Positions 25,635-34,116 of a stretch of 64,000 nt of DNA are shown here, in pieces. Source of the stretch: Clostridium sp. Marseille-P2415 (GTDB lineage Bacteria; Bacillota; Clostridia; Lachnospirales; Lachnospiraceae). Position numbers and translations under genes: made by a program. Under the pieces are notes generated by a model that saw nothing but the letters and a program-made list of their open reading frames with translations, made no database searches and was not told the origin of the DNA. The number at the start of each line of letters is the position of its first letter. Positions within the stretch are counted from its first letter, which is position 1. Location of the stretch: positions 1,060,986-1,124,985 of the forward strand of contig NZ_LT732526.1 in assembly GCF_900155545.1 (NCBI RefSeq), read 5' to 3'.

Positions 25635-26177
25635 TCACATACTCCCTTCCATAAGAACACGATAATTCTTTGCTATATAATCAATCAGCGAAACCACAGT
25701 AAGTACGGCAGCGATCCAGATAAATACTGCCGTAACAGGCGACAAAGCCGGAATATTCAAGATTAAGAGAACCGACATGATCATCTGTGATGCTGTTTTG
25801 AATTTTCCCCAATAGCTTGCCGCGATCACAACGCCATTGTCGGAAGCTACCAGGCGAAATCCGCTGATAATGAATTCACGGCTTATGATCACGATGACGA
25901 TCCAGGCCGGTAGCTGGCCCAAAGCCGTAAAACAAATCAGTCCCGCACACACTAACAGCTTATCCGCCAGCGGATCCATAAACTTGCCGAAATTGGTCAC
26001 CAGGCCATATTTTCTTGCGATCTTTCCATCTAACATATCCGTAAAGCTGGCGATAATGAACACAACAGCAGCAATGTAACGGTATGCTGCATTCGAGCCA
26101 CCGTCAAGCAGCAGAAACAGAACAAAAAACGGAATCATGATAACCCTTAAAATCGTAAGTTTATTCGGTAAATTCAT
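25635..26177 (-). CDS. pgsA: CDP-diacylglycerol-glycerol-3-phosphate 3-phosphatidyltransferase
   Basis: Makes phosphatidylglycerol phosphate in the membrane. The CDP-alcohol phosphotransferase signature appears as DMLDGKIARKYG followed by FGKFMDPLADK. The 180 residues carry about five membrane helices. It overlaps the rimO stop by 17 bases. Confidence 0.95.
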   Translation of the reverse strand: MNLPNKLTILRVIMIPFFVLFLLLDGGSNAAYRYIAAVVFIIASFTDMLDGKIARKYGLVTNFGKFMDPLADKLLVCAGLICFTALGQLPAWIVIVIISREFIISGFRLVASDNGVVIAASYWGKFKTASQMIMSVLLILNIPALSPVTAVFIWIAAVLTVVSLIDYIAKNYRVLMEGSM

Positions 26178-27501
26178 TTTCCAACTCTCCTATCAAATCA
26201 TATTCCATGGCACCCGTCACACGGACCCTGGCAAAATCACCTGACATCAGTTCTTCTCCGGTCTGAACAAAAATCATTCCATCCACACCCGGACCATCCA
26301 TATAGGTTCGGCCTACATAAGCGCTTTCATCAGCCACTTTTCCTTCAATCATTACTTCCAGTATCTTTCCGGTCATGGACTGGGAATGGTCATAAGATAT
26401 TTCCTGCTGAAGCTCCATAATGGCATCACGGCGTTCCACCTTGACCTCTTCCGGAACCTGATCCGGAAATTCTGCGGCCGGCGTATCCTCCTCAGCAGAA
26501 TATGCGAATACTCCAAGGCGTTCAAACTCCATCTCATCAACAAATTCCATCAGTTCTTCGTGATCCTTCTCCGTTTCCCCCGGGAATCCGGAAATCAAAG
26601 TGGTGCGCAGGGCCATATCCGGGATTTCTCTCCGGAGCCTTTCCACGATCTCCCGAAGCTGGGCCTTTGTGGTCCTCCGTCCCATGCGTTTTAAGATGCG
26701 GTCACTGGCATGCTGAATCGGCAGATCCAGGTAATGGCATATCTTCTCCTCTTCTTTTATGGTTTCAATCAGCTCGTCCGTAATTTCCTCCGGATAACAG
26801 TACTGGATCCGGATCCACTGAATTCCGGGTATGCGGCACAGTTTTTTAAGAAGCTCAGGCAGAGCCTTTTTCCCATATAGATCCACACCGTAAAGAGTTG
26901 TTTCCTGTGCTACCAGAATGAGTTCTTTTACCCCTTTCTCCGCCAGCCCTTCCGCTTCCTTAATCAGACGCTCCATAGGAATGCTGCGGTAATTGCCGCG
27001 CAGGGTCGGTATGATACAGTAGGTACAATGCTTGTCACACCCTTCTGCAATCTTTAAAAAGGCATAATGACCTCCTGTTGTAAGTACACGGTCTGTTTTT
27101 AACTCCGGGAGCCCGTCCAGCTCGTGAAAGCACTGTACATGCTCTTTGCCCCCCAGAGCCTCACTTAAAACGCGGGAGATCTCGTCATAGGTCGATGTCC
27201 CTAAAATCCCATCCACTTCGGGGATCTCGTCAATGATCTCCTGTTTGTACCGCTGAGCCAGGCAGCCTGTTACAATCAGTGCCTTACAATTGCCGTCTTC
27301 CTTCCTCCGGGCCATTTCCAGAATGGTATTCACGCTCTCCTCTTTGGCATCACCGATAAAACAGCACGTATTGATCACAATGACATCCGCCTCATATTCA
27401 TCATCAGTAAAAGTATATCCGTCTTTATTCAGAAGGCCCAGCATCATCTCCGTATCAACAAGATTTTTATCGCAGCCCAGTGAAATACATAATAACTTCA
27501 T
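26161..27501 (-). CDS. rimO: Ribosomal protein uS12 methylthiotransferase
   Basis: RimO adds a methylthio group to Asp of ribosomal protein uS12. N-terminal MTTase domain (SLGCDKNLVDTEMMLGLL with its cysteines), radical SAM motif EGCDKHCTYC (CX3CX2C) near residue 155, and a TRAM domain at the C-terminus. Length 446. The ATG has AGGAG seven bases upstream. First gene of the rimO-pgsA-cinA run. Confidence 0.96.
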   Translation of the reverse strand: MKLLCISLGCDKNLVDTEMMLGLLNKDGYTFTDDEYEADVIVINTCCFIGDAKEESVNTILEMARRKEDGNCKALIVTGCLAQRYKQEIIDEIPEVDGILGTSTYDEISRVLSEALGGKEHVQCFHELDGLPELKTDRVLTTGGHYAFLKIAEGCDKHCTYCIIPTLRGNYRSIPMERLIKEAEGLAEKGVKELILVAQETTLYGVDLYGKKALPELLKKLCRIPGIQWIRIQYCYPEEITDELIETIKEEEKICHYLDLPIQHASDRILKRMGRRTTKAQLREIVERLRREIPDMALRTTLISGFPGETEKDHEELMEFVDEMEFERLGVFAYSAEEDTPAAEFPDQVPEEVKVERRDAIMELQQEISYDHSQSMTGKILEVMIEGKVADESAYVGRTYMDGPGVDGMIFVQTGEELMSGDFARVRVTGAMEYDLIGELENEFTE

Positions 27502-27537
27502 GTTCTAACTCCTGTCATTCTTTTTTGCAAGTAAAGG

Positions 27538-27571
27538 AAAGGCCATCTCTGCCAAAAGGGAGACGGCCTTC
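27538..27571 (-). terminator. Hairpin after rpoZ (possible terminator)
   Basis: AAGGCCGTCTC/GAGATGGCCTT stem a few bases after the rpoZ stop on the minus strand, followed by TTTCCTTTAC. The weak T-run means some read-through into rimO is likely. Confidence 0.6.
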
Positions 27572-27574
27572 TTC

Positions 27575-27832
27575 CTAATTATCGTCTTCTTCTGTAGCGT
27601 CCGCTTCGCTCAAAATCTTCACTTTGCCTTCATACAATTCCTCTACGGCAACAGAAAGCGGTTTCTTGCCTGCTCCCGGTATCTCAGGCTCTGAGCCGCC
27701 GATGATCTGTCTCGCTCTTTTTGATGCGGCGATTACGATGGAATAACGGCTCTGCACTACCGGAGCCTCTCCCGGCTCTACCTCGCTGTTTACTACATTG
27801 ATCAAATCTGAATAAGATGGATGTAACATCAT
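27575..27832 (-). CDS. rpoZ: RNA polymerase omega subunit
   Basis: Small (85-residue) subunit of RNA polymerase. Core motif SRYSIVIAASKRARQIIG with LSVAVEELYEGKVKIL. The Lachnospiraceae form starts MMLHPSYSDLINVVN. It follows gmk by 23 bases, the standard pairing. Confidence 0.95.
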   Translation of the reverse strand: MMLHPSYSDLINVVNSEVEPGEAPVVQSRYSIVIAASKRARQIIGGSEPEIPGAGKKPLSVAVEELYEGKVKILSEADATEEDDN

Positions 27833-27855
27833 TCTTTCCCCTTTCTAAATGGAAT

Positions 27856-28476
27856 CTATATATTCTTTAATTCTTCCCGGATCTGGGATAAAAATGCCAT
27901 ATTATTGGAAGCCCGGTTATGCTGGACTGAAATCATACGGTGCATTTCTTCTACACAGGTATCAATCTCATCGTTGATAAGGATATAGTCGTAGGCTTCC
28001 ATACCTTCCGCTTCCTCAGCTGCCCTGCGGAGTCTGGCGTTTATTACATCCATACTTTCCGTACCCCGGCCGATGAGACGGCGTTTTAACTCCGACCCAT
28101 TGGGCGGCATTACAAAGACTAAAATCGCCTCCGGAAAACACTTCTTCACCTTAAGCGCCCCCTGAATCTCAATTTCCAGGATGACATCCTTGCCCGTTTT
28201 CATCTGGTTTAAAACATATTCCTTAGGCGTTCCATAATAATGGTTGACGTACTGGGCATATTCAATCAATTCATCTTTCTCTATCATACTCTGAAACCGT
28301 TCTTCTGTCACGAAGAAATATTCCCTGCCATCTGCTTCACCCTCCCTGGGTTTTCTGGTAGTGGCTGAAATGGACAGTGCGTAATTATCATACCGTTTCA
28401 GAAGTTCCTTCATTATAGTTCCCTTGCCAGCTCCTGAAAAGCCGGATACAACTACCAACATGCCGTGTTCATTCAT
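27856..28476 (-). CDS. gmk: Guanylate kinase
   Basis: Converts GMP to GDP. P-loop VVSGFSGAGKGTIMKELL, then SISATTRKPREGEADGREYFF and ILEIEIQGALKVKK. The frame is open to a TTG at 28500, but the ATG at 28476, downstream of GGGAGAAAAGC, gives the normal length (206). yicC-gmk-rpoZ is the usual Firmicutes order. Confidence 0.95.
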   Translation of the reverse strand: MNEHGMLVVVSGFSGAGKGTIMKELLKRYDNYALSISATTRKPREGEADGREYFFVTEERFQSMIEKDELIEYAQYVNHYYGTPKEYVLNQMKTGKDVILEIEIQGALKVKKCFPEAILVFVMPPNGSELKRRLIGRGTESMDVINARLRRAAEEAEGMEAYDYILINDEIDTCVEEMHRMISVQHNRASNNMAFLSQIREELKNI

Positions 28477-28492
28477 GTTTTTGCTTTTCTCC

Positions 28493-29371
28493 CTACTCAA
28501 TATTCTGGATTTGTTCCCGAACCTTTTCGATCTCGGTTTTTAATGCGATGGCTTTGTCGGAAATCTCCAGGTCATTGGCCTTGGAAAGAATGGTATTCGC
28601 TTCCCGGTTCATCTCCTGAGCGATGAAATCAAGTTTTCTTCCCACACTTCCTCCTGCTTCCAGCTCTGTCCGGGTATTCTCAATGTGGCTTCTTAACCGC
28701 ACGGTCTCCTCATCCACACAAATTTTGTCTGCAAAAATCGTAACTTCTGTGGCAATTCTGCCTTCATCAATGGAAGCACTTGCCAATAATTCCTTTACCT
28801 TGTCCTCCAGCTTGGCCCGGTATTCTGAAAGGATCTTCGGAGACCGCTCTTCTATAAATTCCAAAAGCCCGGTCATATATTTAAGCTTTCCAAGGAGATC
28901 GTTCTTTAAATTCTCTCCTTCTGTCACTCGGGTTTCCACAAACCGTTTTGCGGCTTCCTCAATGGTATCCGAGAGGAGCTTCCACATCTGCTCTTCATCC
29001 TCCGGTACCTCATCCATGGTGATAACTTCCGGGCATTTCGCTAAGGCTGATACATTGATGTCGTTATGAATCCCGAACTGTTCCTCCATCTTGGCGAAAT
29101 AATCCATGTATTCAGCAGCCAGCGCGCTGTTATACTTTAAACACAATTTATTCTCCGTGTAATCCTCATAGCTGATGAATACATCAACCTTTCCGCGCTG
29201 GATATAATTTTTTAACAGATTCCTGATCCCTGCTTCAAAGAAATTAAACTTTTTCGGCATCTTTATGCTCAAATCCAAATATCTGTGATTTACAGCTTTC
29301 ATCTCGACGGAAATCTTATACTCATCCGTGACGGTTTCGTACCTGCCGAAACCTGTCATGCTCTTAATCAT
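28493..29371 (-). CDS. yicC: YicC-family endoribonuclease-like protein
   Basis: YicC/YloC family, a conserved protein reported to act on RNA. It begins MIKSMTGFGRYETV, has VEMKAVNHRYLDLSIKMP, and ends with LDFIAQEMNREANTILSKA, the family signature. The start ATG at 29371 is 8 bases after AGAGAGG. A 12-codon-longer frame would start inside the -10 box of its own promoter and is rejected. First gene of yicC-gmk-rpoZ. Confidence 0.93.
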   Translation of the reverse strand: MIKSMTGFGRYETVTDEYKISVEMKAVNHRYLDLSIKMPKKFNFFEAGIRNLLKNYIQRGKVDVFISYEDYTENKLCLKYNSALAAEYMDYFAKMEEQFGIHNDINVSALAKCPEVITMDEVPEDEEQMWKLLSDTIEEAAKRFVETRVTEGENLKNDLLGKLKYMTGLLEFIEERSPKILSEYRAKLEDKVKELLASASIDEGRIATEVTIFADKICVDEETVRLRSHIENTRTELEAGGSVGRKLDFIAQEMNREANTILSKANDLEISDKAIALKTEIEKVREQIQNIE

Positions 29372-29405
29372 TGCATATGCCTCTCTTTCGCCATAGATAT
29401 TATCC

Positions 29406-29434
29406 ATTATAAGTCATAATAAAAAACAAGTCAA
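29406..29434 (-). promoter_or_regulatory. sigma-A promoter of yicC-gmk-rpoZ
   Basis: TTGACT (29429-29434), 17 bases, TATAAT (29406-29411) on the minus strand. It places the transcript start about 30 bases before the chosen yicC ATG. Confidence 0.8.
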
Positions 29435-29446
29435 TTGGTTTTAAAT

Positions 29447-29475
29447 TTTACAGAACAGCGTTTCTGTGCTATACT
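29447..29475 (+). promoter_or_regulatory. sigma-A promoter of rqcH
   Basis: TTTACA (29447-29452), 17 bases, TATACT (29470-29475). The two divergent promoters lie back to back. Confidence 0.7.
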
Positions 29476-29514
29476 GTTTCTATTATATAGACCATTTACC
29501 GGAGGAATCAAACA

Positions 29515-31254
29515 ATGGCATTAGACGGAATTGTTATGGCAAATCTCGCAGCAGAAATGAAAAACCGGTTGGAAGGCGGTAAAATCGCAAAGATCGCCCA
29601 GCCGGAAAAGGATGAACTGCTGTTTACCATTAAAAATCAAAAAAACACCTGGAGGCTCTTAATTTCGGCCAGCGCCAGCCTCCCCCTGATTTATTTTACA
29701 GAAGCAAACAAACAAAGTCCCATGACTGCTCCGAATTTCTGTATGCTCTTAAGAAAGCACATTGGAAACGGACGCATTATTCGGGTGAGCCAGCCTGGCC
29801 TGGAGCGGATCCTGTGCATGGAAGTAGAACACTTAGATGAATTAGGTGACAGGCAGACAAAAAAATTAATCATTGAAATCATGGGAAAACACAGCAACAT
29901 CATCTTCTGCAATGAAGAGGACCTGATTATAGACAGCATCAAACACATTTCCGCTCAGGTCAGTTCCGTTCGCGAGGTTCTTCCAGGCAGGACCTATTTT
30001 ATTCCGCAGACCATGGATAAAAAGGACCCTTTAAATATCACTCAGGAAGAATTCATTGATGTGATCGGTCATACTGCAGCTCCCGTACAAAAAGCGCTGT
30101 ATATGAAGCTGACCGGTTTAAGCCCTGTTATGGGCCACGAACTCTGCCATCTGGCTTCCATTGACGGCGATTACTCTGCCAATGAAATGAGCGAGTTGGA
30201 GCTGGTCCATTTGTATCGCATGTTTACTTTATTGATGGATGACGTAAAACAGGGACATTTCTCCCCAAATATTGTATATAGGAAGGAAGAACCTGTGGAA
30301 TTCTCTGCTCTTCCCCTGACCTGCTACGAAGGGGAGGGTTATGAGGCGGAGCACTTTGATTCCATTAGCTCTCTTTTAGAAAGCTATTATGCATCGAAGA
30401 ATACCATCACCAGAATCCGTCAGAAATCTATGGACTTACGAAAAATCGTACAGACCGCATTGGAACGGAATTATAAAAAGTATGATTTGCAGACAAAACA
30501 GCTTAAGGATACGGAGAAACGGGACAAGTATAAGATTTACGGGGAACTTTTAAATACCTATGGATATGAAATAACGGTCGGGGAAAAACAGTTTACCTGC
30601 CTGAATTATTATACCAATGAGGAAATCACCATTCCTCTGGATGACCAGTTATCCGCTAAGGAAAATGCCCAGAAATATTTTGATAAGTACAATAAGCTGA
30701 AACGTACCTTTGAGGCTTTGGCAGAACAAATTACGGAAACCAGGCAGGAAATCGACCATTTGGAATCTGTCAGCGCCGCTCTGGACATTGCCTTAATGGA
30801 GGAGGATCTGGTGCAGATCAAAGAAGAGCTGATGGAATACGGCTACATCAAGCACCGCCGTGCCGGCGACAAGAAGCCCAAAATCACAAGTAAGCCCTTC
30901 CACTACCTTTCTTCAGACGGCTTCCATATCTATGTGGGAAAGAATAATTACCAGAATGAAGAACTGACCTTTAAAGTTGCAAGCGGCAATGACTGGTGGT
31001 TCCATGCAAAAGGAATCCCAGGTTCCCATGTGATCGTAAAGGCAGAAGGTAAGGAGCTTCCGGACCGGGTATTTGAAGAAGCCGGGGCCCTGGCAGCCTA
31101 CTATTCCAAAGGCCGGGAAAATGACAAGGTTGAAGTGGATTATGTTCAAAAAAAGCAGATCAAAAAGGTAACCGGAGCAGCACCTGGTTTTGTTATATAC
31201 CACACCAATTATTCCATGGTCGCAGAACCTCAGGTACTTTTGGAAGAATGTTAG
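29515..31254 (+). CDS. rqcH: Rqc2-like ribosome quality control protein RqcH (NFACT)
   Basis: RqcH binds stalled 50S subunits and directs alanine tailing of the nascent chain for degradation. It has NFACT-N (residues 1-180, MALDGIVMANLAAEMKNRL), an HhH part, a coiled coil from about 290 to 430, and NFACT-R (DWWFHAKGIPGSHVIVKAEG) at the C-terminus. Length 579. Single gene with its own promoter and a hairpin downstream. Confidence 0.95.
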   Translation: MALDGIVMANLAAEMKNRLEGGKIAKIAQPEKDELLFTIKNQKNTWRLLISASASLPLIYFTEANKQSPMTAPNFCMLLRKHIGNGRIIRVSQPGLERILCMEVEHLDELGDRQTKKLIIEIMGKHSNIIFCNEEDLIIDSIKHISAQVSSVREVLPGRTYFIPQTMDKKDPLNITQEEFIDVIGHTAAPVQKALYMKLTGLSPVMGHELCHLASIDGDYSANEMSELELVHLYRMFTLLMDDVKQGHFSPNIVYRKEEPVEFSALPLTCYEGEGYEAEHFDSISSLLESYYASKNTITRIRQKSMDLRKIVQTALERNYKKYDLQTKQLKDTEKRDKYKIYGELLNTYGYEITVGEKQFTCLNYYTNEEITIPLDDQLSAKENAQKYFDKYNKLKRTFEALAEQITETRQEIDHLESVSAALDIALMEEDLVQIKEELMEYGYIKHRRAGDKKPKITSKPFHYLSSDGFHIYVGKNNYQNEELTFKVASGNDWWFHAKGIPGSHVIVKAEGKELPDRVFEEAGALAAYYSKGRENDKVEVDYVQKKQIKKVTGAAPGFVIYHTNYSMVAEPQVLLEEC

Positions 31255-31289
31255 AAGATATTAAGAAAATTCTGGCTTTTATAGTACAA

Positions 31290-31336
31290 AAAGCAGGTAT
31301 AGGGGAGAAAACCGTTTTCTTCCCAGTACCTGCTTT
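31290..31336. terminator. Bidirectional hairpin after rqcH
   Basis: AAAGCAGGTA/TACCTGCTTT with an inner GGGAGAAAACCGTTTTCTTCCC. It lies 36 bases after the rqcH stop and has no clean T-run, so its efficiency is uncertain. Confidence 0.65.
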
Positions 31337-31373
31337 AAATATTCCGGATCAAATTTTTTGAATCTGAATTCGT

Positions 31374-31553
31374 TTATACCTCACTAATTTCTAAAACGGT
31401 TTTCCTTTCCGGTATTACCGTTATCACTTCTATGAAATATTCTTCTGGAATGATCTTTCTCTTTCTGCGCTTTGATATGATACTCTTTAGCGCAGAAGCA
31501 TCTGCCATTTTCTCTTCCAGTTTTAGAATTTTTCGAAACAAATTCTCTCTCAT
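31374..31553 (-). CDS. Small uncharacterised ORF (59 residues)
   Basis: Weakly supported. The frame encodes a basic, helical protein (RKILKLEEKMADASALKSII, then SKRRKRKIIPEEYF) ending VLEISEV. AGGGG lies nine bases upstream of the ATG at 31553. No homologue is recognised. It sits about 340 bases downstream of agrD on the same strand, so it may belong to the agr transcript or be a remnant. An overlapping frame (31384-31689) is less plausible. Confidence 0.35.
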   Translation of the reverse strand: MRENLFRKILKLEEKMADASALKSIISKRRKRKIIPEEYFIEVITVIPERKTVLEISEV

Positions 31554-31587
31554 TCGCATTATCCCCTAATCTATCGGATATAACCAA

Positions 31588-31615
31588 CTGCCTTTTGAAA
31601 TCATTCAAAAGGCAG
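31588..31615. other. 12-bp perfect hairpin upstream of the small ORF
   Basis: CTGCCTTTTGAA and TTCAAAAGGCAG separated by four bases. On the plus strand it is followed by CAATTTTTT, so it could be a second rqcH terminator; on the minus strand it lies about 35 bases ahead of the small ORF at 31553. The rest of 31616-31891 is AT-rich, with one imperfect hairpin (31817-31845) and no supported gene. Confidence 0.6.
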
Positions 31616-31891
31616 CAATTTTTTGACCTTATGACCATTGAAAGAAACAAATAAACTTCTAAAAAGGAAAAAATACTATAAATATACAATATTCATTAAT
31701 TGAAATTATATTTATTCAAAAAGAAGTTCCCCCTAGTTTCTTTCATGACTAATAGCGCTTTTTCTTTTTCAACGATCGTATAACTATCGTGTTACTCATA
31801 CCGGATTTGTTTATCAGTATTTACAGGAATACGACTGTAAAATACCTTTTAATAACTTTTGCTTATTATGTATCAAATGATTTAAATAGAT

Positions 31892-32047
31892 TTAACCTTT
31901 CATTTCCTTGTTACCGTCTTCAAATTTTTTTAATACTTCTTTTGGTATCTCTCTTTCATACATCGTTGCAGGGATACTTCTTCCAATTGAATTAATAGAA
32001 ACCTTCACCAATGCCTTCTGTAATCCTTCTACAATTTTTCCCTTCAT
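31892..32047 (-). CDS. agrD: AgrD-type autoinducer peptide precursor, cysteine-free
   Basis: Begins four bases after the agrB stop, with AAAGGAG nine bases upstream of the ATG. The 51-residue product has the AgrD layout: an amphipathic N-terminal helix (MKGKIVEGLQKALVKVSINS), a short putative signal region around Ser24 (GRSIPATMY), and a charged C-terminal tail EREIPKEVLKKF that matches the family's (D/E)xxxPKEL type cleavage region. There is no Cys where most AgrD peptides form a thiolactone, so a serine (Ser24, or Ser20) would give a lactone. Processing by the adjacent AgrB is expected. This frame is too short for a routine ORF cutoff. Confidence 0.75.
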   Translation of the reverse strand: MKGKIVEGLQKALVKVSINSIGRSIPATMYEREIPKEVLKKFEDGNKEMKG

Positions 32048-32051
32048 AACT

Positions 32052-32615
32052 TCATTCTCCTTTCGCAGCTGTATTATTTTCAGGAAGTAATGTTAGAACT
32101 TCCAAAGTAACCGGATATACTAGTAATTCCCGCAAACTCTCATTCATATATGCAATTACCATTATTAATGTTAATATCACTAAAGACACAAATTTCTTTT
32201 TTAATTTTGATGAATATGTAAAGTGACTTATATTTTTACTTCTAGGTGCACGATAAGCTACAACAATTGCGCAAATAACATAAAGCAAAATCAAAAAAGG
32301 TACCTTGATTTTTATAAACACGCTTCCAACTAGTGATAATCCCCAAACCAATATCATCCCTAAGCTGCATCCAATATTCGTCCTTGCATGTATTCCTCCT
32401 GCTTGTAGACGCAACAAGCAAAAAGAAAATAATATAATAAAGGTCTCCCAACCTTTTCCTAAAAATGCTCCTAACATTTGAAGAAAGAATAACTTTATTA
32501 TATTATCTAAAATTAATTCAAAACCATATTGGATTGCTATATTATCTTCATCGCTTCTTGGATTAATTTTATTCAACAAACCACAAAGAATGGCTGAAAA
32601 CTTTGTTATAACCAT
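32052..32615 (-). CDS. agrB: AgrB-family accessory gene regulator protease
   Basis: Membrane cysteine protease that trims and cyclises AgrD. Polytopic, about six membrane helices in 187 residues. The catalytic motif is AGGIHARTNIGC, with His and Cys seven residues apart as in AgrB H77/C84. The ATG at 32615 is chosen: the eight-codon-longer frame would begin inside the -10 box. Its last bases carry the agrD ribosome site. Divergent from the sensor kinase gene. Confidence 0.92.
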   Translation of the reverse strand: MVITKFSAILCGLLNKINPRSDEDNIAIQYGFELILDNIIKLFFLQMLGAFLGKGWETFIILFSFCLLRLQAGGIHARTNIGCSLGMILVWGLSLVGSVFIKIKVPFLILLYVICAIVVAYRAPRSKNISHFTYSSKLKKKFVSLVILTLIMVIAYMNESLRELLVYPVTLEVLTLLPENNTAAKGE

Positions 32616-32637
32616 CTTATCACCACCAGACAATGTC

Positions 32638-32643
32638 ATTTTA
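32638..32643 (-). promoter_or_regulatory. Putative -10 box of agrBD
   Basis: TAAAAT preceded by TGG (extended -10 form, TGnTAAAAT) on the minus strand, 23 bases before the agrB ATG. The -35 position (CATATC) is poor, as expected for an activator-dependent promoter. Confidence 0.4.
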
Positions 32644-32677
32644 CCACAAATATTGAATTAGATATGTTTTCGCAATT

Positions 32678-32718
32678 TTCGTTGTATTTTTCTTCCTAAA
32701 CGTTAATTGCCCGTTATT
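32678..32718. promoter_or_regulatory. LytTR-type direct repeats between agrB and agrC
   Basis: TTCGTTGTA (32678-32686) and AACGTTAAT (32699-32707) are exactly 21 bases apart, start to start, the spacing of AgrA/LytTR 9-bp direct repeats with 12-bp spacers. The second matches the (T/A)(A/C)(C/A)GTTN(A/G)(T/G) consensus fully. A third partial copy is CCCGTTATT (32710-32718). They lie between the -10 box of agrB and the promoter of the sensor gene, so the LytTR regulator could act on both. Confidence 0.6.
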
Positions 32719-32733
32719 TTAGTACAATTTTAC

Positions 32734-32762
32734 TTTACTTTTTCCCATAGGAATTGTAGAAT
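32734..32762 (+). promoter_or_regulatory. Promoter of the agr-type kinase/regulator genes
   Basis: TTTACT (32734-32739), 17 bases, TAGAAT (32757-32762). GAGGTG precedes the ATG at 32793. Confidence 0.6.
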
Positions 32763-32792
32763 ATTAGTACCTACAAAAAGAGGTGCCAGAAT

Positions 32793-34106
32793 ATGACTTA
32801 CTTTATATATTCACTAACAGGAAGCCTATGCAGTTACTTTTCTTGTGTCAATCTGCTGCCATATAAGTTTTCCGCAGTAAAAAGATGCCTCCTGTTTTTT
32901 TATATTTTTATTACAGTTTACTTTTTTAATAAAACTTTTGGGCAGACAAGTACTTTTTTGACCTATGGAGGAATTCTGCTCTTTACTTTTTATTTCTCAA
33001 AATATGATTTTTTCAGCCTATCCTGCAATCTTTTTGGATATTTGTATGCGGTTACTCTTAATTATGTAATCATGTGGCTAACTGGTTCTTTATTAAAAAT
33101 GAATATGGTAGAACTATTATCCCACAGTGAACTGACAATAGCTTTTTCCTGTATTTATTGTTTGTTTTGCGGGTCTACAACCAAGTTATTAGGTTGGTTT
33201 CTGCACATGAAATTAAATCTTTCCCAATATCTGGCCAACCGCCACCTTGTGAAAACTATTTTTATTGACCTGTTTCTCCTGGTGTTCTTTTATATTTTTA
33301 ATTTTTCCTATGGGGAACGTCTCGGCTACAATTACGGTGTCATTGCATTAAACGGAATTATATTCCTATTACTATTTGCAATTACAGTTTTCCTCATGTA
33401 CTCTATCTATAAGATCACTGTGGCAGAACAGGCTTATAAACACCGCATGGCTCAATTTGAAAACCTTCGGCTCTATACGGACAGACTGGAAGAATCCTAT
33501 GGAGTTATGCGTAAATTCAAACACGACTACATAAATATCCTTAGCACATTATCCGGATATATAAACGAAAAAGACATGGAAGGTTTAAAGGAATATTACG
33601 GTGACAGAATCCTTCCTATCAGCCATGCATTTACGGAATCAGATACCAAACTGGGAGCGCTTTCCAATATTAAGAATACAGCTTTGAAAAGCCTGCTCTC
33701 CTCCAAATTTATATATACGATGGAAATAGGAATTCAAGCGGAAATAGAGCTGACCGAGCCAATCGACAAATTGTTCATAGATTCTCTGGACCTCTCGCGA
33801 ATTATCGGTATATTTTTAGACAATGCCATAGAAGCTGCTATGGAAACAGCAGAAAGAGAATTACGTTTCTGTATGTTTTATAAAGAGAATGATCTTTATC
33901 TTATCATTCGGAATACCGCCCTTCCTCCAGCTCATGCCATAACTGATCTTAATAATCAAGGCGTTTCAACGAAAGGCGAAAACCGGGGTGTCGGACTGTT
34001 CAATGTAGTTATGATCTTAAAAAATTATGAAAATGCCATTTGGAATACAACATACGAAGAACCTTATTTCACCCAGGAACTAATCCTAATGCATAATGGT
34101 TCATGA
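32793..34106 (+). CDS. agrC: GHKL-domain sensor histidine kinase (AgrC-like)
   Basis: Receptor kinase for the peptide signal. The N-terminal half (residues 1-210) has six or seven membrane helices. The cytoplasmic half has an H-box RKFKHDYINIL, the site of phosphorylation, and the GHKL ATPase with N-box FLDNAIEAA and G-box GENRGVGLFNV. It is cotranscribed with the LytTR regulator and divergent from agrBD; ligand recognition is inferred from context. Confidence 0.92.
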   Translation: MTYFIYSLTGSLCSYFSCVNLLPYKFSAVKRCLLFFYIFITVYFFNKTFGQTSTFLTYGGILLFTFYFSKYDFFSLSCNLFGYLYAVTLNYVIMWLTGSLLKMNMVELLSHSELTIAFSCIYCLFCGSTTKLLGWFLHMKLNLSQYLANRHLVKTIFIDLFLLVFFYIFNFSYGERLGYNYGVIALNGIIFLLLFAITVFLMYSIYKITVAEQAYKHRMAQFENLRLYTDRLEESYGVMRKFKHDYINILSTLSGYINEKDMEGLKEYYGDRILPISHAFTESDTKLGALSNIKNTALKSLLSSKFIYTMEIGIQAEIELTEPIDKLFIDSLDLSRIIGIFLDNAIEAAMETAERELRFCMFYKENDLYLIIRNTALPPAHAITDLNNQGVSTKGENRGVGLFNVVMILKNYENAIWNTTYEEPYFTQELILMHNGS

Positions 34107-34116
34107 GGAGTACAAA

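Noticed and set aside
31384..31689. 101-codon minus-strand frame overlapping the small ORF at 31374
   Set aside because: Out of frame with the better-supported 59-residue frame; low-complexity hydrophobic start and random-looking composition.
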